Below the pieces are notes generated by a model, which worked only from the letters and a program-made list of their open reading frames with translations, ran no database searches and was not told the DNA's origin. A stretch of 64,000 nucleotides of DNA, taken from Miscanthus floridulus. Its lineage: Eukaryota > Streptophyta > Magnoliopsida > Poales > Poaceae. The stretch covers positions 38,944,675 to 39,008,674 of the forward strand of contig NC_089593.1 in NCBI RefSeq assembly GCF_019320115.1, given 5' to 3'. Shown here piece by piece: positions 1 through 11,990 of this stretch. Position numbers and translations under genes: made by a program. The number at the start of each line of letters is the position of its first letter. Position 1 is the stretch's first letter.

Positions 1-1601
1 TTTTTAGACATGTTAAAGATAGAACTTTTCTTTTTAGATGCCTTGGTGGGGTTTGTGCTAACGGCTTCAAGATTAGCAACTTTATTAGTTAGCTCATCAC
101 AATGTTTGCACATGGTTTCCATTTTAACAAGCAAACTATTATATGCTTCTTGTGAGCTAGCTAACTTTTCTTTTAATTTTTCATTTTTCTTTAAAAGTTG
201 CTCATCATTGATTGTGCATGCATTTGTTGTTGCACTAGCCTCAAATTGCTCAATTTTAGTAGATAGTTCAACATTGAGATTTGCAAAGTTTTCATATTGT
301 TCAAGCAAATTTTTGTATGCTTCTTGTGAACTACCTAGTTCTTCTTTTAAATTTTTGAGCTTCTTTTGTTGAGTAGTGCAAACTTTAGCATATTTAAGAT
401 TTTGTTGCACAATTGTATTATAAGAAGGCAAATCATCATCACTATCGGTCTCACTAGAGGATGAGCTTTCATTACCTCGTGCCATAAGGCACACACGAGA
501 AGAGCTTGATGATGAGTGCTTGCGCCCTCGCCTCTTGTGATGATCTTCTTCACTTGAGGAATCATCCCATGACCTTATTGATGTGAGGGCTTTGTTCTTG
601 CACGCCTTCTTCTTTGCCTTGGGTGTGGGCTTGTTTGGACAAACTTCCACAAAGTGCCCCAACTCGCCGCATCCATAGCATCCTTTCTTTCTTTACTCGT
701 CTCTTTGATTAGTGAAAACGAGGTCTTGAATTTGGATGGGCACACCCTTGACATTGAGCCTTACGATCATCTTCTCCACCTTTTTGATAAGTTTGATTGA
801 TTCTTCATCAAGGTTGGAGGTGGAGGAGGAAGATTGATCATCATCACTTGATTCTTCATCATCATCATCATCGTCCTCATCATCTTCTTCTTCACTTGAG
901 GAACTTGAGCTTGAGCTTGTCTCAACTTGCTTGCCCTTCATCTTCTTTTTCTCGCTACAAGCGAGAGCTTTGCCTTTGCTTGATGAAGAAGCTTCTTCTT
1001 GCCCCATCTTACGTGACATTTCAAATGCCACCAACTTGCCAATGGCTATGCCCAGGGTCATATTGCTCAAGTCCTCCATGTTGTGAAGGATGGTGATGAT
1101 GCTTGCATATTTCTTTTGTGGTAGCACAGAGATGATCTTCCTCATGATGTCCGCATCATCTAGCTTTAATAAACCTATAGAATGGAGCTCATTGATAATT
1201 AGATTCAAACAAGAATACATATCATGGACAAGCTCATCATCATTCATAGTAAAGGAATCATAGTTTTGCTTTGCTAGATAATATTTTTGCTCACGGACAT
1301 TGCTTGTGCCATCATGGAGCTCTTGGAGTTTTAACCAAATTTCATGTGCCGTATTTAAAGTGAATACTTGGTTAAAAACATCCATACTAAGTGATTCAAA
1401 CAAGCAATTTTTAGCTCTAGCATTGAAGTGCATTTCTTTTTCATCACTTTTTGTGGGTTTTTCAGGATTCTTGATGGGTTTCATTCCATCATGAGTGACT
1501 CTCCATACACCCAAATCAACCGCCTCAAGGTGGCAAGCCATTCTTGCTTTATAGTAAGGGAAGTTAGTGCCATCAAAGTGCGGAGGCCTAGCGGTATCCA
1601 T
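1..1601 (-). pseudogene. Ty1/copia gag polyprotein, 5' part, one in-frame stop
   Basis: This is the Gag region of a copia retrotransposon, which would form the particle that packages element RNA. The likely start is the ATG at 1601, opening MDTARPPHFDGTNF, the usual first motif of UBN2/DUF4219-type copia Gag. A run of Ser, Glu and Asp lies near codons 230-280. A CX2CX4HX4C zinc knuckle (CYGCGELGHFVEVC) lies at 639-680. The frame is broken once, by TAA at 693-695. After the stop the same frame runs through the knuckle and a Lys/Glu-rich, probably coiled-coil stretch to the window edge, so protease, integrase and RT lie outside. The primer site and LTR sit directly upstream. The single stop could be a mutation or a sequencing error. 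Family assignment is strong; function is unlikely. Confidence 0.85.
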
Positions 1602-1666
1602 CCCAACCACTCTAAATAGCGTCGGCTCAACGACGGTTAAGCCAAAAGTCCAAAATGAGCCAACCG

Positions 1667-1678
1667 GCTCTGATACCA
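1667..1678 (-). other. Primer binding site, tRNA-iMet type
   Basis: Read on the minus strand this is TGGTATCAGAGC, the complement of the 3' end of plant initiator methionine tRNA and the standard primer site of copia elements. It starts two bases from the LTR end, between LTR and gag, and fixes the element's orientation as minus. Confidence 0.9.
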
Positions 1679-1680
1679 AC

Positions 1681-3049
1681 TGAAGGGACCGTGATGCCTA
1701 AGAGGGGGGGGGGGGTGAATTAGGCAACTTAAAAAATCTAACTCTAAACTATGGCCTCTTTTTCTAATTCTAGCAAAACCTATGTAATAGATAAACTATC
1801 TAGATGTACAACTATGGTTTTGCTAGTGTGTTGCTATTTCTACCACAAACATAGTAAGGTAATCAATGTAAATGTGGAAGCTAAAGAGCAAGGTAGAGAT
1901 ATGCAAACTCCCGTCGATGACTCCTGTATTTTTACCGAGGTATGGAGAAGCGCGCAAGCTTCCCCCTAGTCCTCGTTGGAGCCCCTCACAAGGAATCCCT
2001 CGCAAGAGCCAAGCTCTCGGTCGGGTAACTCCGTGGATAGCCTCAGGCCTTCCCCATGCGCAAGTGGGTCTCTAACGTGCCTCTCGGCAAGCCTCTCCCG
2101 GATGCTCCCCGCCGTCTTCACTATCAAGCTTCCAGCCGAAACGCCGCGGGCCTTGTTCCCTCCGGTACACGGTGGCGGCCACACCACAAACGCGGTTGGT
2201 GTGATCTCACAAGACTTCAAGCCCCTCCGATGTACAACACTTGTGCTCTCAAGCACGGGGTGGCAAGAGGTATGCAAACCTCACTAAACACTAGGCATAA
2301 ACCTAGAGCAAGCACATAAGCATGGTCTAATCAACCTAAGCACTTCGCAAAGCACTTATGCTAATCACCTAATAAAACACTAAGCACTATATATGTGGAG
2401 ATCACTAAAATGGTGTATCAACACCCTTGATATGTTTCATCAGCTCCACTCACCTCAAATGGCTGTTTGGGGGTTGTATTTATAAGCCCCACTGAGAAAG
2501 TAGCCGTTGGGGTCAAATTCCCGCGAAACTGCTACTGACCGGACGCTGAATCATCCTGACCGGACATGTCCAGTCGTCCTGACCGTTGAGCCAGCAAAAC
2601 ACTGATCGGACACTGGCTAGCATCCGGTCGCCTACCACTGGACGCGTCCGATCGCAGATATGCCACTCTGGAACCTTTCTGTACTCGATCGGATGCTGTG
2701 TTCCTGCGTCCGATCAATTGCCGCTAGCGTCCAGTCCTCGTGTCCGGTCGCCTATCTGTCGAGCCACTGGTCCAGCGTCCGGTCGCATCTGCGAGCTCGT
2801 TTCTTCGTGATCTTGCATACGGCTTGGTTCCTATCTTCATGCTTGGACTTTGCTTGATATCTTGGGTCTTTTCTTATGCTCCTAAGGTCTTGCTTGAGGT
2901 GTTGATCATCGGATCATCATGTCGCCTTCGTCCAAGTTACGTCTTGCACCTTTTTGAACTACAAAACAAACACTTGCAAATTCTTTAGTCTAATTTAGTT
3001 GTGTTGGTCATCAAACACCAAAATCCAAAGTTAATGGGCCAAGGGTCCA
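1681..3049 (-). repeat. 5' LTR of minus-strand copia (SIRE/Maximus-like) element
   Basis: The minus-strand LTR ends in CCCTTCA next to the primer site. It appears to begin TGGACCC at 3049, where plus-strand sequence of another element resumes. A promoter-like TTATAAATACAACC lies near 2475-2490. The same TATA context occurs in the LTR at 4871-6424, so the two LTRs are related. The section 2520-2800 is packed with CCGGAC/GTCCGG motifs. A G-run at about 1703-1714 is a homopolymer and may be miscounted. The outer boundary is less certain than the inner one because the other LTR is outside the window. Confidence 0.75.
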
Positions 3050-4440
3050 TTTTCCTTATAGGGGTATCGTGAGGGCTTGACTCACATACAGTTATGGCTT
3101 ATCAACTCTCTGATGCAGTAGACAATATTTGACATCTGGGATCTTCTTCTATCAGAGATGGAGGACACTATTGCAGAGGGCTTTAGAGGTCGCAGGCAAC
3201 TGCCATATGCCCACTGGATCACTTTTCTTATTCACAGGACAGTTACTGTGAGGCCACCAGAGATGCTTGCTGAGTACAGTGGTGCTACGACAAAATTTTC
3301 TGCATACAACATGACTCAGATGATCCATCATAGCACGCCACAGGCACCTAGCTAGCCGTGCTGTCATCCTGATGTGCCAGAGTCTATAGCCTAGCAGGAT
3401 GATATTATCAGGGGTATTGTAGCTATAGAGGAGGAGTAGCTTGCTCAGTAGGAGGGGATGGTCGTGAGCGACCCTAGTGACAGTTCTGATGATGACTACC
3501 AGCCCATTCCTCAGATGCCTCCACGACGACATGACCATGAGGCTGATAGCTCCAGTTCAGCGCCACCTACCCCGTAGATAGACCCCGCTCTCCTTGCTAT
3601 ACTTGAGCGGATGAGGCAGGACCAAGCACGCCTGGCTCAGGAGACCACTGCTACGTTCGCACAATTTCAGACTTGGTAGGACGAGTTCCAGAGATAGTAG
3701 CAGGCCATCCAGCGGCAACAGTAGGCCATGCATCAGTAGCAGCTTCTCATGTAGCAGTAGCTTCTCGGATTCATGCAGCATGTAGTGACAGCGATTGGGG
3801 CCCCACCACCACAGCCTTCACCCCAACTTGGTTAGCCTGCCACCACTTCGATGACTCTAGCATTATAGCCTAGTGGGCTTCAGAGTCAGGGACAGCCACT
3901 AGCATAGTTTGCTTCACCCACAGAGCTGGTGTCCTAGTATTTTGCTTCGCCAGTGATAGCCCCATAGTTCACACCGCTTCAGATGGGCTTCACACTGGCT
4001 AAGACGTCCTCGCTGCTAGTGCCAGAGACCATAGTGTCTAGGAGCCTTGGTGCTTCATTCAGTGAGTTGACATGGTAGCCCACTCCTCCATACTTACATG
4101 TCCTAGGTCTTTCTATAGTTGCACCTATCACCAGGACTACAGAGATGCTCCCTTCCTCAGTGGCATCATCAGAGCCAACTGTTTCAGTTATACCAGCATA
4201 ACCTACAATAGCTCTAGTCCCTGATATGACCCAGACTGCTTCAGCATCGCTTCCAGCTATAGAGGGTCAGACAGCTCAGAGCTTAGGATTAGATGATGAT
4301 GGCAACTAGTTCCAGCTCGCTCCTCGTACCTCAGCGCCCAACTCGTCCGCTGCAGCCCCGCCGACCAACCCTTAGGTTTTGGTGTATGATGCCAAAGGGG
4401 GAGAGGGTTCGAGTATGTTAGACTTAGGGGGAGCGACATA
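3050..4440 (+). pseudogene. Copia (SIRE-type) ORF3 / envelope-like region, remnant
   Basis: One reading frame can be followed from about 3060 to 4437. It starts with a helical domain around EGLTHTQLW and WDLLLSEMEDT, passes through a Gln-rich stretch (3600-3780), and ends in a Ser/Thr/Pro-rich tail. This is the layout of the extra ORF downstream of RNase H in SIRE/Maximus-type copia elements, sometimes called envelope-like. The frame is cut by many stops, nearly all TAG where the surroundings suggest CAG (Gln), most clearly in the Gln-rich part. It lies directly 5' of polypurine tracts and the LTR at 4871. The 5' part of the element was displaced by the minus-strand copia insertion. No function is claimed. 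Confidence 0.6.
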
Positions 4441-4856
4441 TCTAGGGGGAGCTTAGTTATTATATTAGCTTATCTATTACATTTGGAGTTTTATGTGTGA
4501 TACACTATTACGCCTTCATCGTGTGTTTACTTTTATGCATCAAACTATATTTATGTGATAGTGATATCTATGTGATTGTGATATTTGACATGTGTGCTCT
4601 CTACTTTGAATTCTTTATATGTCATATCACTTGTGCTATGCTCAATTTGCCTTTGCTTCCATATTTTACTCCGATGCAAATGAGCTTCATTACTTGTACT
4701 CATGCTTATTTCATATCTTTTGAGTACATCATGTTGGCTTGGGTCATATAAGCTTGCCTAACACTTTTGTTCTTATTGCCAAAAGCTTATATGAACCAAG
4801 CATGTTAAAAACCTCATCTCTTTCATATACTCGAGGTAGTATTGCCATCAATCACC

Positions 4857-4870
4857 AAAAAGGGGGAGAT
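4857..4870 (+). other. Polypurine tract of copia element
   Basis: AAAAAGGGGGAGAT directly abuts the TGAAAG start of the LTR, the normal position of the plus-strand primer. Similar purine blocks occur at about 4396-4450, as is common in SIRE-type elements with multiple tracts. Confidence 0.8.
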
Positions 4871-6424
4871 TGAAAGCATCTAGGCCCCTAGTTGGGTTTT
4901 GGTGATTAATGACAATACGTGATTACTGTGACTAACGTGTGTTTTGTAGAGGCAATTAAGTTAGGTCATGGTTATGGAGATCGATTGGGTAATCATGGTT
5001 GTGATGCCCCCACGATGAAAATCGTTTTGGTTTTCAAAGGATGGACGACAATGATAAGGATGGACTAGTTCTAAGTGTCAATTGGAGTTGCAGAGACACT
5101 TAGAGTAGTTTAGGACTTTGTTTTTCCTTTGGCCATACTATTAAGGGGGGTATGAACGGGTAGCTTGACCTAGGTGAGTCTAGTGAGTTAGGTGTGGTGC
5201 ACACTTGCTAAATCTAACACTAGGTAGCTCCTTAACAGCCCTTAGATCCAATGGAGCAAACTTCATTCACATATGATTGAGAGTTGGAAGTGAATGGAGG
5301 GTCAAATACTGACCGGATGCTAGCTCAGGGTCCAGTCAGTTCATTTGACCAAGGTCAAAGCATCTGGAAGTGACCAGGACGCTGAGAGGTCAAGTGACCA
5401 GACGCTGAGGTCCAGTGTCCGGTCGACTCCAGTAAGGTCCCAGAGAGGGAGAATCCTGATCGGACGCTGTCGGTCAATGCTGACCGGACACTGATCAGGT
5501 TCTGGCTACTGACCGAACGCTGCTCAGCAAGTGACTAGACGCTGGGGGTCCAGCAGTCCGGTCAACATCAGTAAGGTTCCAGTGAGGGGAAAATGTGACC
5601 AGACGCGTCCGATCAACACTTAACCACTGGAGTTCAGGGGTGTACTGACTGGAGCGTCCGGTCACCCCGCAGAGGCAGATAACGGTTCATTTTTTCAGCC
5701 AGTGTTATAAATACAACCTCCACTCATGTGTGGGGGTACTTTTGCTCATTCCAACAGCTTGAGAGTGCCAAGAAGATGCAAGGTCCTAGTGAGGTGATTG
5801 AGATTTGAGAATCCCAAAGAGAGCCCTCATTAGTGAGATCAGAGTAGCAAAGTGTGCATCCACCCTTCTCATTCGGCTTATCAGTGGTCAAGTGAGAGTT
5901 CGTGCTTGTTACTCTTGGTGATCGCCATCACCTTGACTGGCTTGGTGGTGATTCGGAGCTTGGTGATCATCCGGAGAGCTTGTGGATGACCCAACTCAAG
6001 TTGTGAGCGGTTGTGGGTGATTCACCATGACGGAGTGTGAAAGAATCAACCCGTAGAGAGCACTTGATCCTTGCGTGGATCAAAGGGGAGCTACACCCTT
6101 GCACGGGTGCTCCAACGAGGACTAGTGGGGAGTGGCGACTCTCTGATACCTCGGCAAAACATCGCCGCATTCCTCCTTCTCTATTTACTTTGAGCATTTA
6201 CTTTGAGCACTTACTTTGAGGAATTCAATTCTTGTCTTTACATTCATAGAATTGCCATGCTAGAGTAGGATTGGAACTTAGGTTGCAAGTCTTTTGTGCG
6301 GTAGAATAATTAGAAACACTTTCTAGGCATAAGGGGTTAATTGGGCTAACCATAGGATTTAATTATTGCAAAGAAATTTAGAATTAGCGCAATTCGCCCC
6401 CTCTTGGGCATCTTGATCCTTTCA
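4871..6424 (+). repeat. 3' LTR of plus-strand copia (SIRE-type) element
   Basis: The LTR starts TGAAAG, ends CTTTCA (inverted termini) and is 1554 bp long. A TATA-like TTATAAATACAACC lies at about 5704-5717. The section 5300-5680 holds many direct and inverted copies of GACCGGACGCTG and GTCCGGTC. It is preceded by a polypurine tract and followed at once by chromodomain coding sequence of another retroelement, so it marks an insertion into that element. The first five bases after it (CTGAG) would be the target duplication; the matching copy is outside the window. Confidence 0.85.
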
Positions 6425-6666
6425 CTGAGGAACAGTTACCTTTGGATGAACTAAATATACAAGAGGATCTATCATACAAAAAATATCCAGTGAGAATCCT
6501 AGAAATAGCTGAGAGAATCATAAGGAGCAGGATTATAAGAATGTGTAAGGTTCAGTGGAATGGACACTCTGTGGATGAGGCAACCTGGGAAAGAGAGGAT
6601 GATCTAAAATTTGACTATCCTAATCTTTTCGAATCATCCGAATCTCGAGGACGAGATTCATCTTAA
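6425..6666 (+). pseudogene. C-terminal integrase chromodomain of a Tekay-type chromovirus
   Basis: An open frame from the copia junction to the stop at 6664-6666 contains a chromodomain: YPVRILEIAERI, then CKVQWNGHSVDEATWERED and a final DYPNLF. It ends SRGRDSS just before the LTR, typical of the Pol C-terminus of Tekay/Del chromoviruses. In those elements the chromodomain guides integrase to chromatin. Only the last 80 or so codons remain here, cut off by the copia LTR. The stop lies 11 bases before the LTR, with the purine-rich AAGGGGATAGG between. Confidence 0.85.
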
Positions 6667-6677
6667 GGGGATAGGTT

Positions 6678-9600
6678 TGTAACACCCAAAAATTTCATTT
6701 GCAAATTAATAATTAAATTTGAGCCATTACTTGATTTTCTATGCATTTTAACCTAGGCCAAATAATAAATTTTGGTTAATTAAAATTAACTATAAGGTTT
6801 AAAAACATGTTTGTTGCATTCATGCCGAAGCATACTATTTTTGGTTGAGTGTAGGGCTAGGTGGTTTGAGGTTGAATTCAAATTTCATTTGAATTTGATC
6901 AATTTTCAAAGCTCTAGAAATAGAAAAGGATTTTCTTTTAAAAAATTTCTTCTTTCTCCTTTCCAACCCAACTCCGGAACCAGCCTAGCCCTTTCCTCCT
7001 TCCCTTCCCATGCTTGGCCTATTGGCGGTCTAGCCCGCGCCTCCCCTTTCTTCCTTCGCACAAGCAGCCTGTCGATGTGGCCCGCTTGGCAGCCCGCTCA
7101 GCGCCGCCGCTCTGCGCCTTGGTTTCGCCCCACACGCGTGCGCAAGACAGCGGCCCAGTTCGGCGTGCTTGGCCCAGCTTTGTCCTACTCCATGCCCATG
7201 CCCGCGCGCCCGCTCTCTTTCTCTGGCAACCAGGACCCGTGCATCAGCCGTTTCTTCCCCCTTTCCTTCCCCGCCTCGCCGGTGATGGCGCGCTTGCCAT
7301 CGGAGGCAGCTGCACCCGCCAGGCCATCGGGCCAGGTAAGGAAGGCATCCGAATTTGCCCTCATCATGCTCCCTTCCTTCTACCGTGCGCCACTCGCCTA
7401 CAAAACCCAAAACCGAGCCCCTCCCTCTCTTCCTTTTCCCCATCCATGCTTGAGCTCGCACTGCCGCCAAAGCCCGCCCGCTCCTAGTGCCCAATCAACG
7501 ACGCCGATGCACTATGGAGCTCCACCGTGACTCACCGTGATCCGTAGGTGCCTTCATCTCTCCATTTCGGTATTGAATCACTCAGATTCACCCTCACCCA
7601 GGCCCTTTTTCTCTCTCCAGCCACCGTCGTACATCGCCGAACCCCTTCGGAGCCCTCTCGGACACCGCAACCACCTCCATCATGACTCGCGGTGAGATGC
7701 TCAATCTTCCCGTGCCCCCATTTACTAGAATGTCACTCTAGAGCGCCATATCGGCGAGCTCCAGTCGCACCGACCATGGCGCTGCCATGGGGGCCATCTC
7801 CTCGACGTGCTCCCCATCCTTGTTTTGGTACCTTGACCGAGTTCAAAAGAGCCTGTACCTCATTTCCGTGTGTTCGGTTTCAATCAAGGTGGCCCAGAAC
7901 ACCGTATCGGCGTTCGCCGTGGTGCTCGGCTCGCCTGCCGGCCATGGCAGGCTCGCGCGGGGTCACTACGCAGATAGTGGGGTGTTATCCCGTTCATTCC
8001 TTGCCGTCGGATTCACTTGAATGATCGGGATTAAAACATACCCCTTTGGGGTCATATCAGTCCACCGTGGACCGTGGACTCGATCCACAACGTCCATGTC
8101 ACCGGTTCATGCACACACATGGTGCACCGCACCACTCACACTGCGCAACCGCATGCCGTCCATAATTCGTTTAAATTCAGATTTTAATTGTTTTAATTCA
8201 AAAATAAGTTTGGGTTATTTATAGAAATGCCATTGGAACCTTATTTCATGCATAACTTTTGCATTTTAAGTCCGATTAGAGTGATTCTTTGGCTCATGTG
8301 TTCGTAGCAGTACGTAGATTAGTTTTATAAGCTTTTCAATCTATGTTTTTACTGTTTGTTGTACTATTCTAATAGAAGTCTATTTGTATGCATGTAATGA
8401 TTGGATTGGATGCTTGATTGGTGAATTGGAACACGTTTAGAGGGTGACCAGTTTGAGGCTTCTGAGGACCAGTTGGGAGATCAATAGTACCAGGAAGACT
8501 TTGAGGAAGGTAAGTGTAGCAAAGGCCCCTTGTACCTATGAACTCTACAATTCATTTACATGCATGTGTTTAAATTTAAAGTACCCTTAAGGACTTTACC
8601 TAGATTACTACTTGTACCACATATCCTTGTTACCTATGGTTTGGGATGCATTTTGGATAGATGCTGCAGCGCTCAACATAATAATTGATAAACATGATTA
8701 AAGGTATTATGCAATGTGATAAAATGGAGCTTTTTAGCAACAATTAGGGGGCTAGAGTACGAGGATGAGTGCTCTAGTGCCTCTCCATAAGGACTTAATC
8801 CTGAAGCGGCCACCCAGGAGGTTTCGTACAACCCTGAGTGTCATATGGCTCTGACTTTAACCTATTACCTAGATTGTACTAGCTCGTCTGTAGCTTTCCA
8901 TAAGGGCAAGAGGGGGGCACTAGTTGGTATGTTTCTCTTCCTGCTGGGGTGTGTACCGTGCCGCGACCACACGTGCCACTCCTAGAGGAGGGCCACATAC
9001 GGCTAGATGGCTGAAACCTTAGTAGCTACGACTTGTTAGTGCGACTAGTGAAGGGTTACATAGTGAAACCCTACCACACTTCCTAGGTAGAGGTGTTGTG
9101 GGCTTTGCAAACCCCTGGCATTGGGAATCATGGCTCGGCGGGTAAAGTTGTACAATTTCTATAGAAATATTTAACCTGTTATAACAGCTGTGCTCACGGA
9201 TACGAGCAATCTGGATCCTTCATGATTAGTGGTTAATATGGATGGCTGGGAATTGACATAATCTTGATTATTCATTATTATCACCTAGGATTGGGTTTAT
9301 TCACTAAAGTAGTGATTCAGGATGCTAAAACTTGAACAACTAAAATTGTGAACCGCAATCAAACCGTGTCTAGCCTTTGAGCCTCATAGATCCCTTTGAT
9401 ATACTTGCTAAGCATGGTGAGCTTACACTTATTTTATATTCAATGAAAATCCTGGATGGGTAACAGATAACACTTATGAAGAGTTTCTAAAGGATGTCTA
9501 GGACTACTAGATTGATGTTCATCAGTTGGAGTCCCTGTGGCAGTTCGTGCTTAGATTTCTGCTTTGTGTAATAATGTTACCAATGAGCAAGACTATGTGA

Positions 9601-9738
9601 TAATAGTATGATGAGATATGTGATGTAATAAAGTACTTTACTTTGGTATTATTACCATTTGATGGTATATGTGTGTTTTGACATCCGGGGCGCACATATA
9701 TGAGTCCTTGATTTTGCTATGCAAAATTTGGTGCGACA
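6678..9738 (+). repeat. 3' LTR of Tekay-type gypsy element (3.06 kb)
   Basis: The LTR starts TGTAACACCC and ends GGTGCGACA. It is the same family as the LTR at 38976-41893, sharing start, end, the GGATGGGTAACAGAT block and the general order. It follows the chromodomain, so it is a 3' LTR. The section 6960-8000 is GC-rich and shows long open frames on both strands that match nothing and are probably not coding. The 5' part of the element lies left of the window. Confidence 0.85.
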
Positions 9739-10380
9739 CATGGCACATACAAGCCTAAGAAAAAGTTTGACACCAATAGAACACCGGAGTGCATATGAAC
9801 CACAGAAACCTATGTGTTTAGTCATTGTAACATGAGACAACTTCTATCGGTTTGTGAAGCAGGTTTGTACCGCCTATGTCCAAATGGCTTCAAATGTTTT
9901 TTCAAGCATGTACACCCAAATTATGGCCCCACACAAGATCTTGGGTTTTGTAGATCATTTTCTTTATTATTATATTTTTCTTTGTGCTAAACGGGACAAA
10001 AAAAGGCCCAATTACATGTTGGGCACACTAGAATTTTGCATCCACCTCGACCAAAAATTGGTCCCTAGGGCACATAAGACCCTGTGGAAAAGTTTGGCAC
10101 CATTCCAGATCATTTTGGGGTAGGCTTAGTTCAACCTCTAATTAATCGCTGACGTCGCGCAGAAATTAAATTAAATCAAAGAAAGTACCAAACCATCTCA
10201 AAAAAATCCCAAATTTGGTATTTCATTCACCCGTGGCACGTGCACGCTTGAAAAAATGTTTGAGACCAATACGACACTAGATTTTAGAGTTCTTGTTCAA
10301 CAGCACATGAATTACTTGACAAACACAAGCCGAATTAAACTTAAACCTTACAAATTAAACCTAAACAAATACTAATTCAG
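9739..10380. repeat. Degenerate repeat segment inside the CACTA element
   Basis: This gene-free stretch holds three diverged copies of a motif of the form AAAAGTTTGRCACCAAT (near 9760, 10090 and 10250), each in a segment of 100-200 bases. No open frame of note is seen. It is probably 3' untranslated or intergenic DNA of the CACTA element. Confidence 0.4.
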
Positions 10381-10393
10381 GGGGTGGAAGCGT

Positions 10394-10965
10394 CAGCTCC
10401 ATATATTTGCATCAATTGATGTCATGGATTCTGTAACCACATCCATCAATGAAGGCCAATGCCCGTACGATTGCACTCTCTCATGCCTCAAAGACCGGTG
10501 ACATGGTCGTCCATAGATGTAACCTACTGAACGACCATTGGCCCCTTTAGTAAATCTTATGCAGCACTGGCGTCCTACAGTAGTGTGCTGGCCGAGGTTC
10601 CCAGTATAGTACTCCCAGTCATACCCGAGTCTCTTCGTAGTTTGGTCTAGAATGGCCGACAAGTCCAATACAGCATAGGTAATGTCATGGAGCACCACCT
10701 GCAAGCGGGCAAAAAAAATGAGAGATCGTTATTACAATAACAATACAATAAATAACCATGACTAAGGTATCACTGACATTGACTTTACCACATCCATTTG
10801 GTTGTAGCTCGCCCAGTATTCGCTTACATGTAGAACGGGGACATCACCAGCACGCAAAGCTTCTATCTTGAAGTGCCAGAAATCAGGCACCTGATAGCAA
10901 ATGTGCTGAAGTGCCACCAAATAGTTGCGCACGACAGAGAACTGGGCGCTTCTCTTGCTAGGCAT
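10394..10965 (-). pseudogene. Unidentified CACTA-associated ORF, two exons
   Basis: I do not recognise this protein. On the minus strand an exon running to MDV (10965 to about 10788) is followed by a GT start near 10786, a T-rich tract and GCTTGCAG. The frame then continues in VVLHDITYAVLDL down to the stop at 10393-10395. The joined product has ordinary amino-acid composition, with Trp, His and Cys spread through it. The position, 3' of the TNPD-like gene on the same strand, fits the second gene (TNPA position) of CACTA elements. There is no detectable similarity I can name, so the TNPA-like role is inferred from position alone. Sequence upstream to about 11350 may hold a further exon but is broken by stops. 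Confidence 0.45.
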
Positions 10966-11392
10966 CAGTGATCCTGTCCGTCGGATAAATTATTGATACC
11001 CTGATGGTAGCCTCGAAGGGATGTAGAAGCTTAGTTCACACGTCCAAGTTTGACCATCATCATCAGATGACGTGCATCTCAACGATGTCCGACACCATGA
11101 GCAAGCTAAGTGCTGCTTGCAGCCACTCTATCGGGGCTATCGTCTACGACATATGCAATAATGATATTATTTGAATGAGTCCATATATCTTATGAAACAA
11201 CACTTATTACGGAATTTAAACTACAATTATTAATTAATTAGCATCCAAAAATGAGATGTTGGAAAATATTTCATACGATAGCTGGAATAGGGTGGTTTGC
11301 AATGGCCACATCGGGATCGAATGGATCATCGCCAGGGTGGAAACCTGGTTCTTTTGGTGGGGGAGGTATGTTCATCCCACCTAATAAAATTC

Positions 11393-11509
11393 AGAGAAAT
11401 ATGACTATAAATATATATTTCATTATATAAAATGTGCCAAGTAAAATATAGCAAACTAAATAAATATAGATCGATGCATACATATACATAGCTAGAATAT
11501 GGAAGAGGA

Positions 11510-11573
<64 letters not shown>

Positions 11574-11720
11574 TGCATTGTACCTAATAAAATTCAAGAA
11601 ATATGAATAGAAAAATATATATTGCATTATATAAAATATGCCAAGTAAAATGTTGCAAACTAAATAAATATAGATCGACAATGCATATATACATAGCTAC
11701 AATGTGAGAGGAAAATATAT
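11393..11720. repeat. Tandem duplication of about 190 bp containing a (TA)n microsatellite
   Basis: Two near-identical blocks, at about 11393-11512 and 11582-11718, flank a pure TA run at about 11513-11571. Both blocks contain AATAAATATAGATCGA and a TACATAGCTA motif. The long open frame here encodes only Ile/Tyr repeats and is not a gene. Confidence 0.85.
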
Positions 11721-11849
11721 ATACCTACAATGAAATATCTAGGAGCCATGACCACGTATAGTGAAAAGAGTGAGAAGTGAGAGTACGTGAGACTGAGAAA
11801 TGAGAGTGAAGTGAGGGTACGTGCGTGTGTATGTTCCAAGTTCCTTTTA

Positions 11850-11990
11850 ATCGGGGGGCAGACACATCATTGCCGGTTTTAAAACAAAACCAACACTGAG
11901 GGTGTTCATCACCGCCGGTTTTGTAATGAAACCGATAGTGATGTAACCCTATCACTGCTGTTTTTGTATGAAAACCGACAGTGATGTGGC
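11850..11990. repeat. CACTA subterminal-like repeat cluster
   Basis: The cluster has several direct and inverted units of the form ATCACTGCCGGTTTT and AAACCGACAGTGATG. The motif is the one at the right end (18120-18390) and again at 13030-13130. Such units bind the transposition protein in En/Spm. Confidence 0.7.

Noticed and set aside
6811..7530. 239-codon open frame in the Tekay LTR, with overlapping frames on both strands
   Set aside because: It lies entirely inside an LTR, has skewed Pro/Ser/Arg composition from GC-rich DNA, equal-length frames occur on the other strand, and the related LTR at 38976 does not keep it.
11393..11681. 96-codon minus-strand frame of Ile/Tyr repeats
   Set aside because: It translates a TA microsatellite and its AT-rich flanks.
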